A stretch of DNA of 64,000 nucleotides from Anaeramoeba flamelloides (Eukaryota > Metamonada > Anaeramoebidae). Positions 21,069 through 34,600 of this stretch are shown here, one piece after another. The translations under genes and the position numbers were made by a program. Numbering within the stretch: position 1 is the stretch's first letter; each line of letters begins with the position of its first letter. Location: NCBI GenBank assembly GCA_027625915.1, contig JANTQA010000029.1:2046001-2110000 (forward strand), given 5' to 3'. The notes beneath the pieces were generated by a model, which was not told where the DNA came from, did no database searches, and saw only the letters and a program-made list of their open reading frames with translations.

Positions 21069-22467
21069 GCCTTACTTGATTAAAACCAAGTTACCAATTT
21101 CATATTGCCTTTTGGAAAAAAATAAGAAACCAGATCAAAAAAGTTCAACATTCTTTTTAAGGGTCAAGTCATTTACTGTGATTGTATTCCATACTCAAGG
21201 AGTGAGACGTACCCAAAAAGGGTATTGTGGAATTGTCCTTCTTTTGGTTGACAAAATTCAAATAACAAAAAAAAAATTCCATTGTATCTCTTTGACAAAA
21301 AATTCAACAAAGAAAAAGAGTTCTCAATTCCAAAAAATCAAAATTTAAAAAAAAAAATTCATATTTTCTCATTTTCTATTTCCAAATGGTTAAATTTCTT
21401 TAAATTAAAAACAAATTGCTTTCTTGAAGATCGAAATCAATTTAATTCGGTTTAATCTGATTTTAGGTTATTTTGTAACCCTCTAAATTTGACCAAGTAA
21501 GGATTTTGTATCATTCTTGAGAAAAAAATAACTTATTTGAAAAAAGAAAAAAAAGAAAAAAAAATCAGCATGATCTCAAAAATGTCAAAGAGCGACACGT
21601 TTTTTTCTAAAAATGTCCTCATCTTTGGTTGTTGATTTTTGGAGATCGATAGTACATCATAGGTTGGTTGGTTTTTGATTTGGTGTTAGGTCCTCATAAA
21701 AATTACTAAAAAGTTTTTTTCCATTTCAGAAAAAAAATTTTCACCATAATGACTCAACCCTTAATTGGAAAGATTACACAAAAGGAGAGGTAAAATCAAT
21801 GACAAGAAGAAACAAATTAACTTTTAAGAGTAATTCATTCTATTATTTTCAATCAAACCAACAAACACAATTTTACTCTACTTTTATTATCTACGTCCGA
21901 TGAAATGTTTTCGAGATCTGCAAAAATAATTAATTTTTTCAACAAATTTTTTAATGAGAGATCAAGTAAATAAAAACTCTAACTCAAAGATAGTATTATA
22001 AAAACTATTATTAAGTTAAACCCAGTTTTTTTGGTTTTTAATCATTTATTATATCCTTTAATAATTAGATCTTACTTTTATGTTTCAGTTATTCTATTAG
22101 GATTAACATTTGAAAATCTGTGTTTCACTTTTTTTTTTCCAAATGGTAATAATGTTTCTTGCAACTGTAGATCTTAAAAAGTTAACAATATGCAATTCCC
22201 TTTGTCTATGCATACTATAAATGTTAAAGTTAGTGGGGGGGGGGTTAATTGTTTGTTCTTTAATCTGAAATCTTAATAACAAGAACCCATAAAAAAGAAT
22301 TTTTAGCTCTATTACATTGAAATTTATGAAATTGGTGAATGAGCTAAATGGAAAATTAGTTACATAGGAAAGAATTTTGTTAATTGGTTTGTCCCAGATC
22401 TGTTTTGGTTAGTAGCCTTACTTGATTAAAACCAAGTTACCAATTTCATATTACCTTTTGGAAAAAA
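21069..22467 (+). repeat. Pair of 53-bp direct repeats
   Basis: GCCTTACTTGATTAAAACCA and the following about 33 bp occur at 21069-21121 and again at 22415-22467 with one visible mismatch, 1.35 kb apart in direct orientation. Confidence 0.75.
21157..21764. mobile_element. TTAAGGGT TIR element, copy 2 (inverted)
   Basis: 608 bp, TTAA at both ends, left end TTAAGGGTCAAGTCATTTAC, right end ATAATGACTCAACCCTTAA. Its interior is the reverse complement of 17272-17953, including a 3' half that matches the duplicated unit (TTTTTGGAGATCGATAGTAC). No coding capacity beyond short chance frames. Confidence 0.7.
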
Positions 22468-22767
22468 AAAAAAAAAGAAAAGAAAGGTGATCAATATAAA
22501 TCAAGAAGCAAGCAAAGACCGAGTACAAATACAGTTAATTGTAAAGTGAGCGAAACAAAAGTTTCATTAGCCTTTCAAAAACAGCTTTTATTATTTTATA
22601 GTAAACCAATCTGTGATTCCAATTTAGAAAGAATTTAGAATACAACAAATTCAAGGTTTTGATAAGTTTAACTTTGCACATGTTTTTAGGAAAACAAATT
22701 GAAAATTTTGTTCTCTTCGGTTTTCAACTTGCAATAATTTTCAATAAAAAAAAAAAAAAAAGCTCAA

Positions 22768-22769
<2 letters not shown>

Positions 22770-22803
<34 letters not shown>
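22770..22803. repeat. A34 homopolymer
   Basis: 34 consecutive A, close behind a shorter A tract, about 180 bp downstream of the eL34 stop. Confidence 0.9.
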
Positions 22804-22804
<1 letters not shown>

Positions 22805-22983
22805 CAAAAATTCTTGTCAAACAAAATAAAAATTATTATTCTTTTTGCTTTTTACGTGTAATAATAATACCATTTATATTTATTGTTTGATGTGAAAATT
22901 GTCTGTATGGGAGAGTGTTTGTGTGCTGCTTCCATTTCAATCTCCAGTTTTCTCAAAATAATAAAAACAAAAGATTTGTTTTT

Positions 22984-23262
22984 TTATTTTTTTTGTTGAG
23001 CTTTTAAGACTCTTTTAACAATTCTTTGTTCTTCTCGAAGAAATGCTCTAATAATTCGATCTTTGACACAATTGGCTGACTTACATCCACCGTATGCTCT
23101 TGAAACTGTTTTTGTTCTTCTTTTTGCTCTTGATCGTTCAATTGGTCTATATGATTTGATCTTTTGTTTTTGGTGTAAAATGAAAAAAAAAAGAATAAAC
23201 AAATAAACAAAGAAAAAACAAATAAGCAAAAAACATTCATTAAATGTTGCTTGCTTTTCGAA

Positions 23263-23298
<36 letters not shown>

Positions 23299-23475
23299 AA
23301 AAAGATAACATACACCTCTAAGCTTTTCACCTGTTTCGTCACAGACTGGTACTTTTCCTCGTTTGAGAATATAGTGGCCTGTAAGTCTACCACCTGGGGT
23401 TTTGACTACACGTACTCTATTTCTGTTTGTGTTGTATGCGTGTTTACGTCTGTGTGTAATTCTTTTGTTTGGCAT
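22984..23475 (-). CDS. RPL34: 60S ribosomal protein eL34 (two exons)
   Basis: Component of the large cytosolic ribosomal subunit. Exon 1 (23314-23475, 54 codons) and exon 2 (22984-23160) join to a 112-aa protein, about the usual length. Exon 1 gives R-I-T-H-R-R-K-H-A-Y-N-T and K-T-P-G-G-R. Exon 2 gives VSRAYGGCKSANCVKDRIIR and REEQRIVKRVLKAQ, the hallmark eL34 C-terminus (VSRAYGG.....CV.DRI.RAFL.EEQ). The 153-bp intron (23161-23313) has donor GTATGT and acceptor AACAAAAG, is phase 0 between LRG and IKSYRP, and carries a 29-bp homopolymer. The start is the only in-frame ATG that gives the standard N-terminus. Confidence 0.97.
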
Positions 23476-25825
23476 ATTTTGAAATTCTAATAAGTAGGAG
23501 AAAATAAAAAAAATGAATCGGTTTAAATTGATTAAAATTTTTGATTCAGTTTTTGTTTGTTTGGAAAAAATTTGTTATTTTTGTTCAGAGACAAATTATG
23601 GTATTGAGTTTCTTCAATTTAATGAGTTGATATGTATAGTAGGTATTTTTTTTTAAAGTCAAACAAAGTTATTTTCTCATTTTCTATTTTTAGTATTCCT
23701 TCATTAGGTGATAATTCCTCTTATCTTTGAAATATTCCAAAAATAAATCAATACTTAAAGAGGTCTTTTGTTTTTATTGCTGTTTTTGATGTGTTATGAG
23801 TTTTTTAGAGATTACCTGTATTGTCTCTGTTAGAAATTTTAGTATCTTTTGATCTTTTAAGTTTTTAAAAATTTCTTTGATTTTTTTAAAAAGTTTATCA
23901 TTTAACAAATCAATTTAAAATTCAATTTATTCGTTCGAGAAAATATTCAAAATTATTTATGTTTCGATGCCATTAATTTTGTATATAAAAAAAAATTATT
24001 TCAGATTTTGAAGAATAAAAATGATTGGATTTTTTTTGAGATTGGCTTATTTGATTATTTTTACTATAAAACCCCTTTAATTAATATTTTCAAGAATTGA
24101 CAAACCTACAATTTTTATTCTTATAATTTTCTTCCTATTTTGGATAATAAAATCAAATTAAAAATAAAATTCTCTCAAAATTGGATCATAATTCAAGAAT
24201 TTCCAATAAAATCGAGATTTGTCTGTTCTCAATTAAACTTTATTTCACATAAAGACTCCAATCGTTTTATTGAAATATCAATTATTTTTTAATAATTTGC
24301 CCTTTGAAGAACAAATAAAATATAAGTAGAATAAAAAACATCAAAGGATAGTTGATATCAAATGAAGTAACATTAATTAAATTCAATATATTTTCTTAAA
24401 AATTGAAAAAATCAAATTCTTAGGTATTACATTTAGAAAAAAAACAATCTTCATTTTGATCTTAATTGAAGTCACAAATAAAATCCTAATAGGAATCAAC
24501 ATGAAATATCTACAATCATTTCAACTGTTTCAGGAACAGTAGAATAATTGATTTTTACCTTGTGATTATCTATCTTGTTATAAATTTTTTTTTTGAATAA
24601 AAAAAAAGTTACAAATGAATTATGTATCAGAAAAATATCTCAAAAAGAAAAATAAAAAATCAAAAATGTCAAAATGTCATAAAAAAAATTAAATTAGAAA
24701 AAATTATTTCAATTTTGAAATTTCTATATTAATTTTTTCTTCTAATACCTATTCAAATCTGTTAAAAACAGGGAATTCACATATAAAAAATGTAGCCCTT
24801 TAACTAGAAAATATGTTTTTTTACAATTTAGATGTAATATTTTCAAAAAAACTGAATATATCCTGAAATTAACCTAATTTTTTCCAATAAATAATTTATT
24901 ACCAAATATATTTAAATATAACACATCTATTTAAATTATATATGGATATCATTATATATGTATGATTAGGCACTAATTCTAAATTTGAAAAATATAATGT
25001 AATTTTGAAAACACAATAATTTTTTTTTAAATAATATAATAAGGAAATTTCTGAACAAATAATGTTTTAATTTAAATAATTTTCCCAATAGTCTAAGTTA
25101 TATTTATATTGGATTTTTCTTATCTTTTTAAGTATTTTTTCATTTTTAAAATCTATATAAAAATAAAAAATATTATTGAATAAGATATAATAGATCAAAA
25201 ATTATTTTATAGATCTGAATTAATTAATTCTAATTAGAAAATTTTAAATTTCATAAATATATTTTTCAACTTTTTATCAAGAACGATTTATTTTTCAAAA
25301 AAAGAAAATATCAAGTCATGTGAAATTATGTTATAATCTTTGAAAAATATCTAGAAGTTATTTTTTAATACATATTTCAGTTTTAATTATTTAGTCCAGT
25401 GAAGAATATTTTATTGATTTAATTCTAAAGTATTAATTGAAATTATTTAACAATTTTCAATTTTTTTCTATTATTTTCAATTAATTGAATTGAAGTTTCA
25501 GAAAATTATTCATATTAAACTTCTAATTCTGACCCAAAAGAATAAATTTCAATTTTTCCTTGATTTAATTTTTTTTTGAAATTTTGTCTGGAAAAAAAAA
25601 AAAGAATATTTCTTATTTATATATTTATTCTAATTTATAATAAAAAATAATATCATCATCAAATAGTTATTATTTAATAAATCAATCTATTATATTTTGA
25701 ATTACTCTTATTATAATATAATTTATTAGTTGAAAATTTAACAAAAAAAAGAACTTTTGAAAAAATTACAAAAAATGTTCCACTTTATGTAATTCCTTTT
25801 TTTCATCTGGTTGAATCTTTTTTAT

Positions 25826-26334
25826 ATTGGAAACAAAAGTTCCAATATAAAGAAAAAGATATACAGTGGTTTATTACTAATATTGATATAAAGAAATATA
25901 AAAATATGAGTCACTTTGTAATAAAATCTAAAAAGCAAAGAAAAAAAATGTTAAATATGAAAAAAAACGAGATCAAAAAGAAAAAAGAAAATTCAACAAT
26001 TAAACAACGATCCCCAGTTGAACATTCATGATCAATTATGAAATTATTAAATTAACCAAGAGTATCGTGACTGTGATTTTGGGAGTCCTTAATTAAAAGA
26101 TAGCATAAGTTTTTTTTTTAATTTTTTACCAATTGCTTCTTATAAACCCTTTTTAAATATTTATTTTTTTTTTTTTTTTTTTTTTTTTTCAATATTTTGC
26201 TTTTTAAAAATTAAAAAAATTTATGTGTGTACTTCTCTTGCACAATCGTGAAATCTATGATTTTATAATTAAATTATCTTTTGAGGGAATTTAAGTAAAA
26301 GTATATTTAGAGTGTAATTTTACACTTCTTCAAT
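25826..26334 (+). repeat. Dispersed repeat of about 520 bp, copy 1
   Basis: Shares with the other copies GATCCCCAGTTGAACATTCA, GTGACTGTGATTTTGGGAGT and a right end near AGAGTGTAATTTTACACTTC. No open frame. Weakly inverted ends (GAAGAAGAGTTAC against GAAGAAGTGTAA) in other copies suggest a non-autonomous TIR element. Confidence 0.65.
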
Positions 26335-26409
26335 AATTTAAAAAACAAAAAAAAATATTATTTTTTTATTTTTTTCCATTTTTCCTTTAGAATTAATCTT
26401 CTTTATATT

Positions 26410-26930
26410 GGGAAGAAGAGTTACAAAGGAAAAAGATCAAGTGGTTACTTGCTAATACTGTGACACTGAAACACAAAAGTATGAGTAACTTGAAAATAAA
26501 AAACAAAAAAGTAAAGTCTAAAAATGTCCAAAGGTTTAATGCAAATCAGATCATAAAAGAAAAAAGAAATCACAACAATTAAACAACGATCCCCAGTTGA
26601 ACATTCATGATCAATTATCAAATTATTAAATCAACCAAAAGTTTTGTGACTGTGATTTTGGGAGTCCTTAATTAAAGATAGCATATATTGTTTTTTTTTT
26701 GATTTTTTAACCAATTGATACTTATAAACCCTTTTTAAATTTCTTTTTTTCTTTTTTCCTTTTCTTTTTTCCTCTTTTCTTCTAAACTTGTTTTTCTATT
26801 ACTTTTTAAACCTAAAAAAAATTGGTGGGCCTTATCCCTTGAACAATAGCGAAATCTAAGATTTTAAGCTTAAATTACCTTTGAGGAAATTTCAGTAAAA
26901 GGACATCTATTGTGTAATTTACAATTCTTC
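26410..26930 (+). repeat. Dispersed repeat of about 520 bp, copy 2
   Basis: Begins GGAAGAAGAGTTACAAAGGA, contains GATCCCCAGTTGAACATTCA like copy 1, and ends near TGTGTAATTTACAATTCTTC. Directly repeated behind copy 1 with about 75 bp between. Confidence 0.65.
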
Positions 26931-27157
26931 TATCAATAAATAAATAAAAATATAATATCATAACTCATTTATCTTTGAACATTTTGGGTTTTTTATGATA
27001 AATTAAAATCTGGACTAAAGATAAATAACAAAAACAATTTATTAACATATCAATATCATTTTAAATCTTTTATTTTAAAACTTGATAAAATTTAGGATAT
27101 TCTGGGGTGTTAACGGATATAATATATATATATATATATATATTTATAATGATAATA

Positions 27158-28356
27158 TTAATTCTTTTTTTCATTTAGGAATGAAATATTTTTTTCCTGC
27201 ATATTTTTCAATAAAACCAAAAAACCATAGAAAGGTGTGTAAGTATTTAAACGATAATAATAAATAACATCTTCAAAATCTTCAATCAACTGTTCGATAT
27301 TATTATCTGCGTCGGGTAAAATCCAATCGTAATATAAAAATTTAATAAACACTTCAAAAGAGTCTATTGAAATATTTGAATAATTGTGTACTTTATTTTC
27401 AAGAACTTTAACATCATCCAAAAGCCGTTGGTATAATAACGATCTAGTATATATGATGAATTTATGAACTTTGATGGCCTCTTCTTCAACTATAATCATA
27501 AAATCTTTGGTTTCATCTTCATTATATAATTTTTTTAATTGTTTCCTAAAAAAATTGTCTTTCAACATTTTGGTTAAATTTACTTTAATAAGCATTTTTT
27601 TAAGAACTTCAAAATCAAAGACAAAATTTGAATAAATAAATTTAAGAAATATTATAGTTTCTTCCTTCGTGTAATCCTGCAGTTCCTTTGTTAAAAAATC
27701 AATAGTTAGCCCTGTTCTATATTCGACCCAAAACTTTGAAATTTGGATTCCTTTTATTTCACAATCAACCAATCCCCCCTTTTCAAAGACAGTTAAGAAA
27801 TCACAATAAATTGACGATTCCGTAAAAAAGGAAATTTTAACATTTTCGTCATTGAAATTATATTTTGATTTTTTATCAAAATCTTTTAATAACGAAAAAT
27901 CATAAGTAAAACCATAGTTAAAGATTGTTCTAAAAAAAGATCTATAATCAATAGATTTGATATCTTGAATAATGCTTATAACATCTTTTCCTTTTGAATT
28001 CCTGCCTTGAATGTTTACCAGGTTAATATCTGAATACGCCTTTAATAATTGAATAAACTCTTGGACAGATTTCAGTTTTTGGGAAATAAATGTACAAAAT
28101 GGTTCTTTTTTTTGAAAATCAAGTAAAAGATGATGATTTTGCTCAGACGAAAGAATAAAATATTGATACGATTTTAACAGATCGCGCTCAAGCGCGCCTT
28201 CCAATCCTGATATATATAATTTTGCCAATCTATATTGTGCCTCCTCATCTTTTTTGGCAGCTATTTTTAAATATTTTATAGACTTTTTAAAGTTTTTTTC
28301 TGTGCCCTTGCCCAGCATATATCGAGCAGATAATGCATTTATTGAAACGAAATCAC
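27158..28356 (-). CDS. Sel1-BTB gene, exon 4 (two Sel1 repeats, both BTB domains)
   Basis: 1199-nt terminal exon beginning after TTCTATTAG with GT GAT TTC. The G from exon 3 completes the codon and restores a Sel1 unit (LGDFVSINALSARYMLGKGT). The stop is TAA at 27158-27160. Confidence 0.88.
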
Positions 28357-31300
28357 CTAATAGAAATAATTATTTATTATTTATTTTTGTTTATATTAAT
28401 AAAAATCTATGAATTATATATTTTTTTTATATATAATTTGAATAATAAAATATTTTCTTTCAAATTTACCATAAAATAGTATGATCTGATTTTTATCCAA
28501 ATAAAAATCGAAAACTTAACCGATATATATATATATATACTTTTACTTGAATTTGATTCATTAATGAGAAAAAAAAATTTTCTCTTAGTTTTTTTTTTTA
28601 TTCTTTAACATTTTCCATTTATAAGTCATGATTTAAAATCAAAGATCACACAAACACAAACACATATATATAAGGTATTTCCAAAAAAGTGGGAAATTTT
28701 TTTTACATTTCATAAAAAAAAATCTTTGTTTGTGGATGTATTCATTAATTGATGATATCAAATTAAGTTTAATATTAATATCAATTGAATAAATCTATAA
28801 GGTATTTATTTCAAAATATGTTGGATGAAATACTTCCAAAAATGAAAAAAAAATGAACAGTTTTTTTGGTGAAAACAACGTACTACCAATTTCAATACAA
28901 AACTGGAAATATGGAAACCATACAAATGATTTTTTAAATAATCAAATCCATTTATATGTTTTTAATTCTATTTGAAATTTTGTTGAGATTAAACAAGTTA
29001 GGAAAACGGTTTTTTCTATCAAAAAGAAAATAATAAACCCTAATTTTAACACCTAAAAAATATCAGATAAAATCGAGATCAGAAAATTTAATATCTTTTA
29101 TTTATGTAATACGATACTAAGAAACAAATTGAATGATTATCAAGAATCAATAAATGGTAGTTAATGATTTTGGATGTTTAAATACTTTGTTGAAGATTGA
29201 GTTTAAAAGATATATTTTGAAATAAATTTGCCCCCCTTTATTGGAAATAGCTTATATATATATCCATATTTAGCACCAATAAAAAAAAAAAAAAAAAATT
29301 AATTTATTGAAATATAAAATTGATTTTAAATCGAAATTTGATCAATTAAGAACTCAAATAATAGGATTTAATCAACTATTTTATTTTTCATTTACTAACC
29401 ATCAAAAAAAATTTTTTTAAGCCGAATTTTGTTTTGACAGGTAACAAAAAAATAATATTTTGTGATCTTTTGAATTCTATTTCCAATTAAACTACTATTC
29501 TAAAAAATAGTTTAAATTTTTTAATTTTTATCAATTTAAGGTTGAATTTTCAAACTGATATTAAATAATTGATTAATTTTTTTGTATTGAAATTTGAAAT
29601 ATGAAATTTTTCCATCAAAAAAAATTGAAAATACTTTATTGAGTGAAAAGTCCTTTGTGAATATTAGAGGTTCATTTTTCTGTAAAACTTAACTTGTTTT
29701 TTTGATGTATAATTATAGGGTCCAATTACCCTTATTTTCTTTTCGATTAGATCAAAAATAAAAAGACAATAACAAATGAAAAAGAAAAAATGAAAAACAA
29801 TTTCAGATACTTGAAAATATAATAAATTACGATTTAATACATTGAGAATAGGAAAATTAATTTTGGATTTAAGGGTTGTTTCATCAAATTTGGATATATT
29901 GAATACCAACAATAAAAGAAGAATAAACTATTAACCATGTAAAAGATATTAAATAAATTGTGTAAACATAACCAAAATAATTGTATTACCAAAGAAAACA
30001 CATTGAAATTATTATCTGTTTAACAAACTAATTTAGCATTTTGAATAACTTCAATACAATTTATTTTGCTAATTTATGAAAATTTAATTACAATTTTTTT
30101 TTTTTTTTTTCACTTGATTTATTCATTAACTATTACCATTTCAAAATTAACACACCTTTTTTTTTTTGGTTTTCTTTTGTGGAAAAAACACATTAAATCG
30201 ATGATTTGTGTGTAAAAAAAAAAAAAGTTAAAATTATTTAGAATTGATTAGTAATGAATGCTATGAATTAAAAAGTTTTATTTTGTAGTAAGCTTATATT
30301 TGATTTTTTTCTAAAATTTTAACTACATTTATTTGGATAATAAACTCTTTTTCAGTCAAAGGGGTACAGTTTTATTGAAGAAATGGAAGACATTCTATGA
30401 GTTTAATTCTTTATTCTTCACAAACTAAAATTTTCAATTTTTAGATCAAAATCATTTTTTCTCATTTTGTAAAATTTTGTTTTTTGCTTTTTGCTTTTTT
30501 TTTTTTTTATTTTTTTTTTCTTTATTTTTTTTTTAAAAATTAACTTTGAAAAAAAAAATGTTTGAAAAACCAAATAAACATTAAGAAAAGTTAGGCTTTG
30601 TATGTTCTTTTAAAATTCATACATTTACAAGTAAAAAATCTTATTATCAACAATTTTAATTTCCTAAAGAAATTGATAATTTTGCACTAGACGTTCCAAT
30701 GAATGGGGACCAAAAAATTTTTTAACATTTTTTTTGTTTTGAAATTTATGGTTTGTTCAGGGTTTTCTGTTATGATTATCGACTCTTATATGAAGTTTAT
30801 TATTTCTCGTATTTCTAAACAATCTAAGTTTGGTATATTCTTAAAAATAAAGTGACTTTTTCATTTTTGGCTGGGCCCCTTTGAGTGAAATGGAGTTTAC
30901 AAAGTGCTGGGATCTTGAAATTTTAATTTGAGTTCTATTTTTTTTTTTGAAAAAAATCTGTGATCTTTAATAAAAATTTGTTCTGGCTGAAAATATAATA
31001 AAAAAATTCATTGAAAAATGATTTTGCTTTTTTTAATTAACAAAAGGCAGAGTATAAATAATTTTTTTTTTTTTTTTTTTTTTTTTGGTAACGCTATTGA
31101 AATAGAAATTTTAAAAATTCAAAATGGTAATTATTTCATTGAAAAAATAATAATTTAATCTCTGAAACACTGTTTTTTTTTTTTTTTTCAATAGAATATT
31201 TCTTATACTCAAAATAAAAGAAATTAAAAAAGAAATATACCTAATTTTGCAAGTTGTTTTAACCAATGTAATGATTTTTCGTAATTCTTGGGGCAACGTG

Positions 31301-31632
31301 TACCATTATAATAATAATTAGATAAACGACGCATTGCAAAAATGTTATTGGATTCCGCTGCCTTTTTTATAAGTTCAAATGCACAATTTGGATCCGAATT
31401 GGGGACATTGCCGTTTAATATATCTTGGAATAGAGAACTTGTAGAATTGGCGTTTCCTGAATTATTTTATTTATTTTTTTTTATTTTTGTATTATTAATA
31501 ATAAGATTAAAAAGAAAAATAAATAGAAAGTAATGAGAAATATATATAGATATTTATCACAGGTATGAAGACTTTATAGATTTCGTTAAACGGGTTTTGC
31601 ATGTGTGAACGACGGGTAAAATTTGTTTTTCT

Positions 31633-31670
<38 letters not shown>

Positions 31671-34600
31671 ATTCCAAAATTTTGCACTCACCCAAAATCA
31701 AAAATAGGCAAAATCAAACTCACTTTATTGTATTTTTCCAAACGTAATATAAAACCACATTTAAGTTACTGAGTATTAATGTTTTTATAAGTAATCATTT
31801 TCATCCAAATATAAGTCAAAAATATAACGAAAAAAAAAAATTGGTATGTCCAAAATAATGAAACGAGAGGAACAAAAAATGTATTGATAAATTTGTTGAA
31901 ATTTCACCAACAATTGTTGATCGTTCAAATGATAAGATACCATCTACCAACTTATTGTATGCCATTTTCCAATTTAACATATCCCTCAACACTAACCTTC
32001 TATCAACCCTCGAAAAAATAATTCCGAGATCTAAGGAAACAGATTTCATATCTGGAAAAAAGGAAATGCAAAAAAAACAAAATATACCAATTCATGCTGT
32101 AAAAAGAAAGTTGATGAAATTGGCCACTATATTAGATTGCAAATGATATGAGAAAACTCGAAGACACTGGAAAAAATCAAACTCAAAAAAATCTCAAAAT
32201 GTTGAGATTTTAATTTAAGAGTCAAAGAGGATACAGATGAATTATTGAGGAAAATGAACTTAAAAGAAAGCTATGATGTTACCATAGAATACTTTTCGAC
32301 CAATATGACTCAGAACGCAATGAGGAAAAAGGATCTCAAAACTAAATAACTCCTAATTACACCCACAACACATAAATTAATTTGAGTCAAAAGACTTTTA
32401 AGTTTCTCACATCAATTATTTTTAACTTCTTTTTCATTTTTTTTTCTCTTTTTTTTTTTGGATTTCTTCATTTTTTTTTTGATCATACTCACTCGTTATT
32501 ATTATTTTAAATAAAACTAAATTAAGGTTGAAAAAATCTCGTCAAATGTCTTGAGTCTATTTTAGAAGCTCTTTGAATTGTAAGGGGTTACAAATTTAGT
32601 AACGAAAGAAGTTACAAATTTACTCAAGAATTTAGTCATGAAAGAGGTTTCAAATTTAGCCACTTCAAAATTCTCTCATTATCAGATTAAATGAAAGAAT
32701 CATTTAATCATTAACGAAAACAAATATAATTCAATTTTTTCCCATTATCACTAATTCTCTTCACATTTATATCTCATTTTCTACTAGAAAAGTTAAAAAC
32801 CTTTAGCTGTTCATGTTTAAATGTATGCAGATCATCTTATCCTTATTATGAAGGGGCCATTAATCTCTCTAAAAATTAATTTAGAAAGGATTTTTGAAAG
32901 TATCAAAAAAAAAAAAAAAAAATGAGAACCGGTATGGGTAAGTGGAAACACAACCCAGTGTACAATCTGAAGGCCGGGGTTCTATTCCCTTAACCATTAT
33001 TTCTTATTGTTTACCATTTTCTCAAATAGCCACCACGGTGTAATTTTAATTAAAAATCGGGCTTATGCTTCTTAGAACCACTAATTCTTTGAGGAAATCG
33101 TTTGACCGAATTGAATCTTTTTGACTATTATAAAACTGAACGGAATTGGAACAAAATCCCTCTCAATTTATGGAGCGGATCCGATTTTTGGGAGAAATGA
33201 CCAGCTCTCACTTGGTTCAACAATATCTCTAATTCAAATTAGGGATTCGGGCAAACAGGTGGACTTTTAGTACCCACTCTTTAATGGAAAAAAAAAAAAA
33301 AAAAAGTATCAAAAAATTCGGGATGAACCCACATAATAAAAAAAAACTAAATATATAAACGAATTTAAGGATATCCTTAAATCTAGGAATTTGATTAGAA
33401 AAAAACACACCTTGAATATAATTTCAAAAAGGTAAAAAAAAGTCATTGGAAACACTTAATAGATTGTTTGAACAAAAAAAAATAAACTCAATGTGGAGTA
33501 AAAATAATTTCTTTCAAAGCTCTCATTTTAAGTCAACTTTATTATTGTCTCGAACTATTTGATTTGACACAAAGTGATTTTGAAAGAATTGATAAATTTA
33601 TCAATAAATAAACCAGTTACGCATTTTTTAAAAATTAATATACATTCACCATGATTAATTTTTAAAAATAAAGCTAAAATTGATCTCGGTAGATTAAAAA
33701 TATACCATAGAAAATATAAAATGATCTAAAAATTAGATTTCTTAAATTTAAAAAAATTAAAGATGGTACTAAATTTTAGCACACTGGAAAATGAAGAATA
33801 TTAATTGGTATACTGAGAAATTAAAATTATTAGATTTAGAATTAAAGTTTTTTGATTAACCAAATTGGAAAATTCAACTAGTTGAAATGTTCAACAATAT
33901 CTAAAAAATTATAAAACAACAAAATTGCAATTTCAAACAGGCTTGCTGTCAAGTACCGTCGAGTTTCGTCAAGTGCCTAGCTTTTTTTTTTTTCAGAATT
34001 TTAAAAAATCGAGTAAAATCATAGATTTTTCTCTATTTTTTTGAATTCTGGGAAAGCTAACAGCACATATAGGGAAATGTAATTTTCTCTCTTCAAAAAA
34101 AAATAAATAAATAAAAATAATTCAATTTTTTTTGGCACTTTTAGAAAAGTTAAAATAATCATAATCCACAAGTGGAAAAATCAAAAATATTTTCAAAATT
34201 TTATGAAATGGTGGTCCACAAGTGTAAACATACCATACCAAAATTTAAACTTTTTTTGGTAAAACTCGATTTTTAGAAGAAACTACTTATTTTACCAATG
34301 GAAATGATTCGTATAAAACTTGGAATAAGAACGGGTATTTTGAATGATCATCATCATGGGGTTTAATTTAAGAGTATCTCTGCCCAAAAGTTTTTTAAAT
34401 TTCAGTTTTATTTTTTTTTTTTTGAAAGCTATCTTTTACACAGATACAAAGTTATTCTTGAATTAAATCTGATTGAACTCACTCAAAATACCTATTCTTA
34501 TTTGAACTTAGTATATAAAGCACCTCCCACCCAAGAAAAAAAAAGTAGTTTCTTCTTAAAATCGAGTTTTATCAAAAAAAGTTTAAATTTTGGTATGGTA

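Larger units (their letters stand above)
20515..22983. other. Intergenic region between TML-calpain and eL34
   Basis: Both flanking genes are on the minus strand. It holds the inverted TTAAGGGT element (21157-21764), two 53-bp direct repeats (21069, 22415), a G10 run near 22235-22244 and an A34 tract at 22770-22803. About 22860-22983 is probably eL34 3' untranslated sequence. No other gene recognised. Confidence 0.6.
23476..27157. other. Intergenic region, eL34 to the Sel1-BTB gene
   Basis: Nothing coding seen from 23476 to 25800. From 25826 to 26930 there are two direct copies of the dispersed repeat. An AT dinucleotide run lies at about 27120-27142. Confidence 0.6.
28357..31240 (-). other. 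Intron 3 of the Sel1-BTB gene (2.9 kb)
   Basis: Phase 1. Contains the TIR element at 28672-29253, a dispersed repeat at about 30300-30930 and a T24 run near 31063-31086. No nested gene seen. Confidence 0.75.

Noticed and set aside
21076-21348. 90-codon plus-strand frame as a gene
   Set aside because: It is mostly inside the TTAAGGGT element and part of a direct repeat; it has no protein features.
32923-32990. Functional tRNA gene
   Set aside because: Pol III boxes are present, but there is no complementary acceptor stem, and an A tail plus target duplication mark a SINE.
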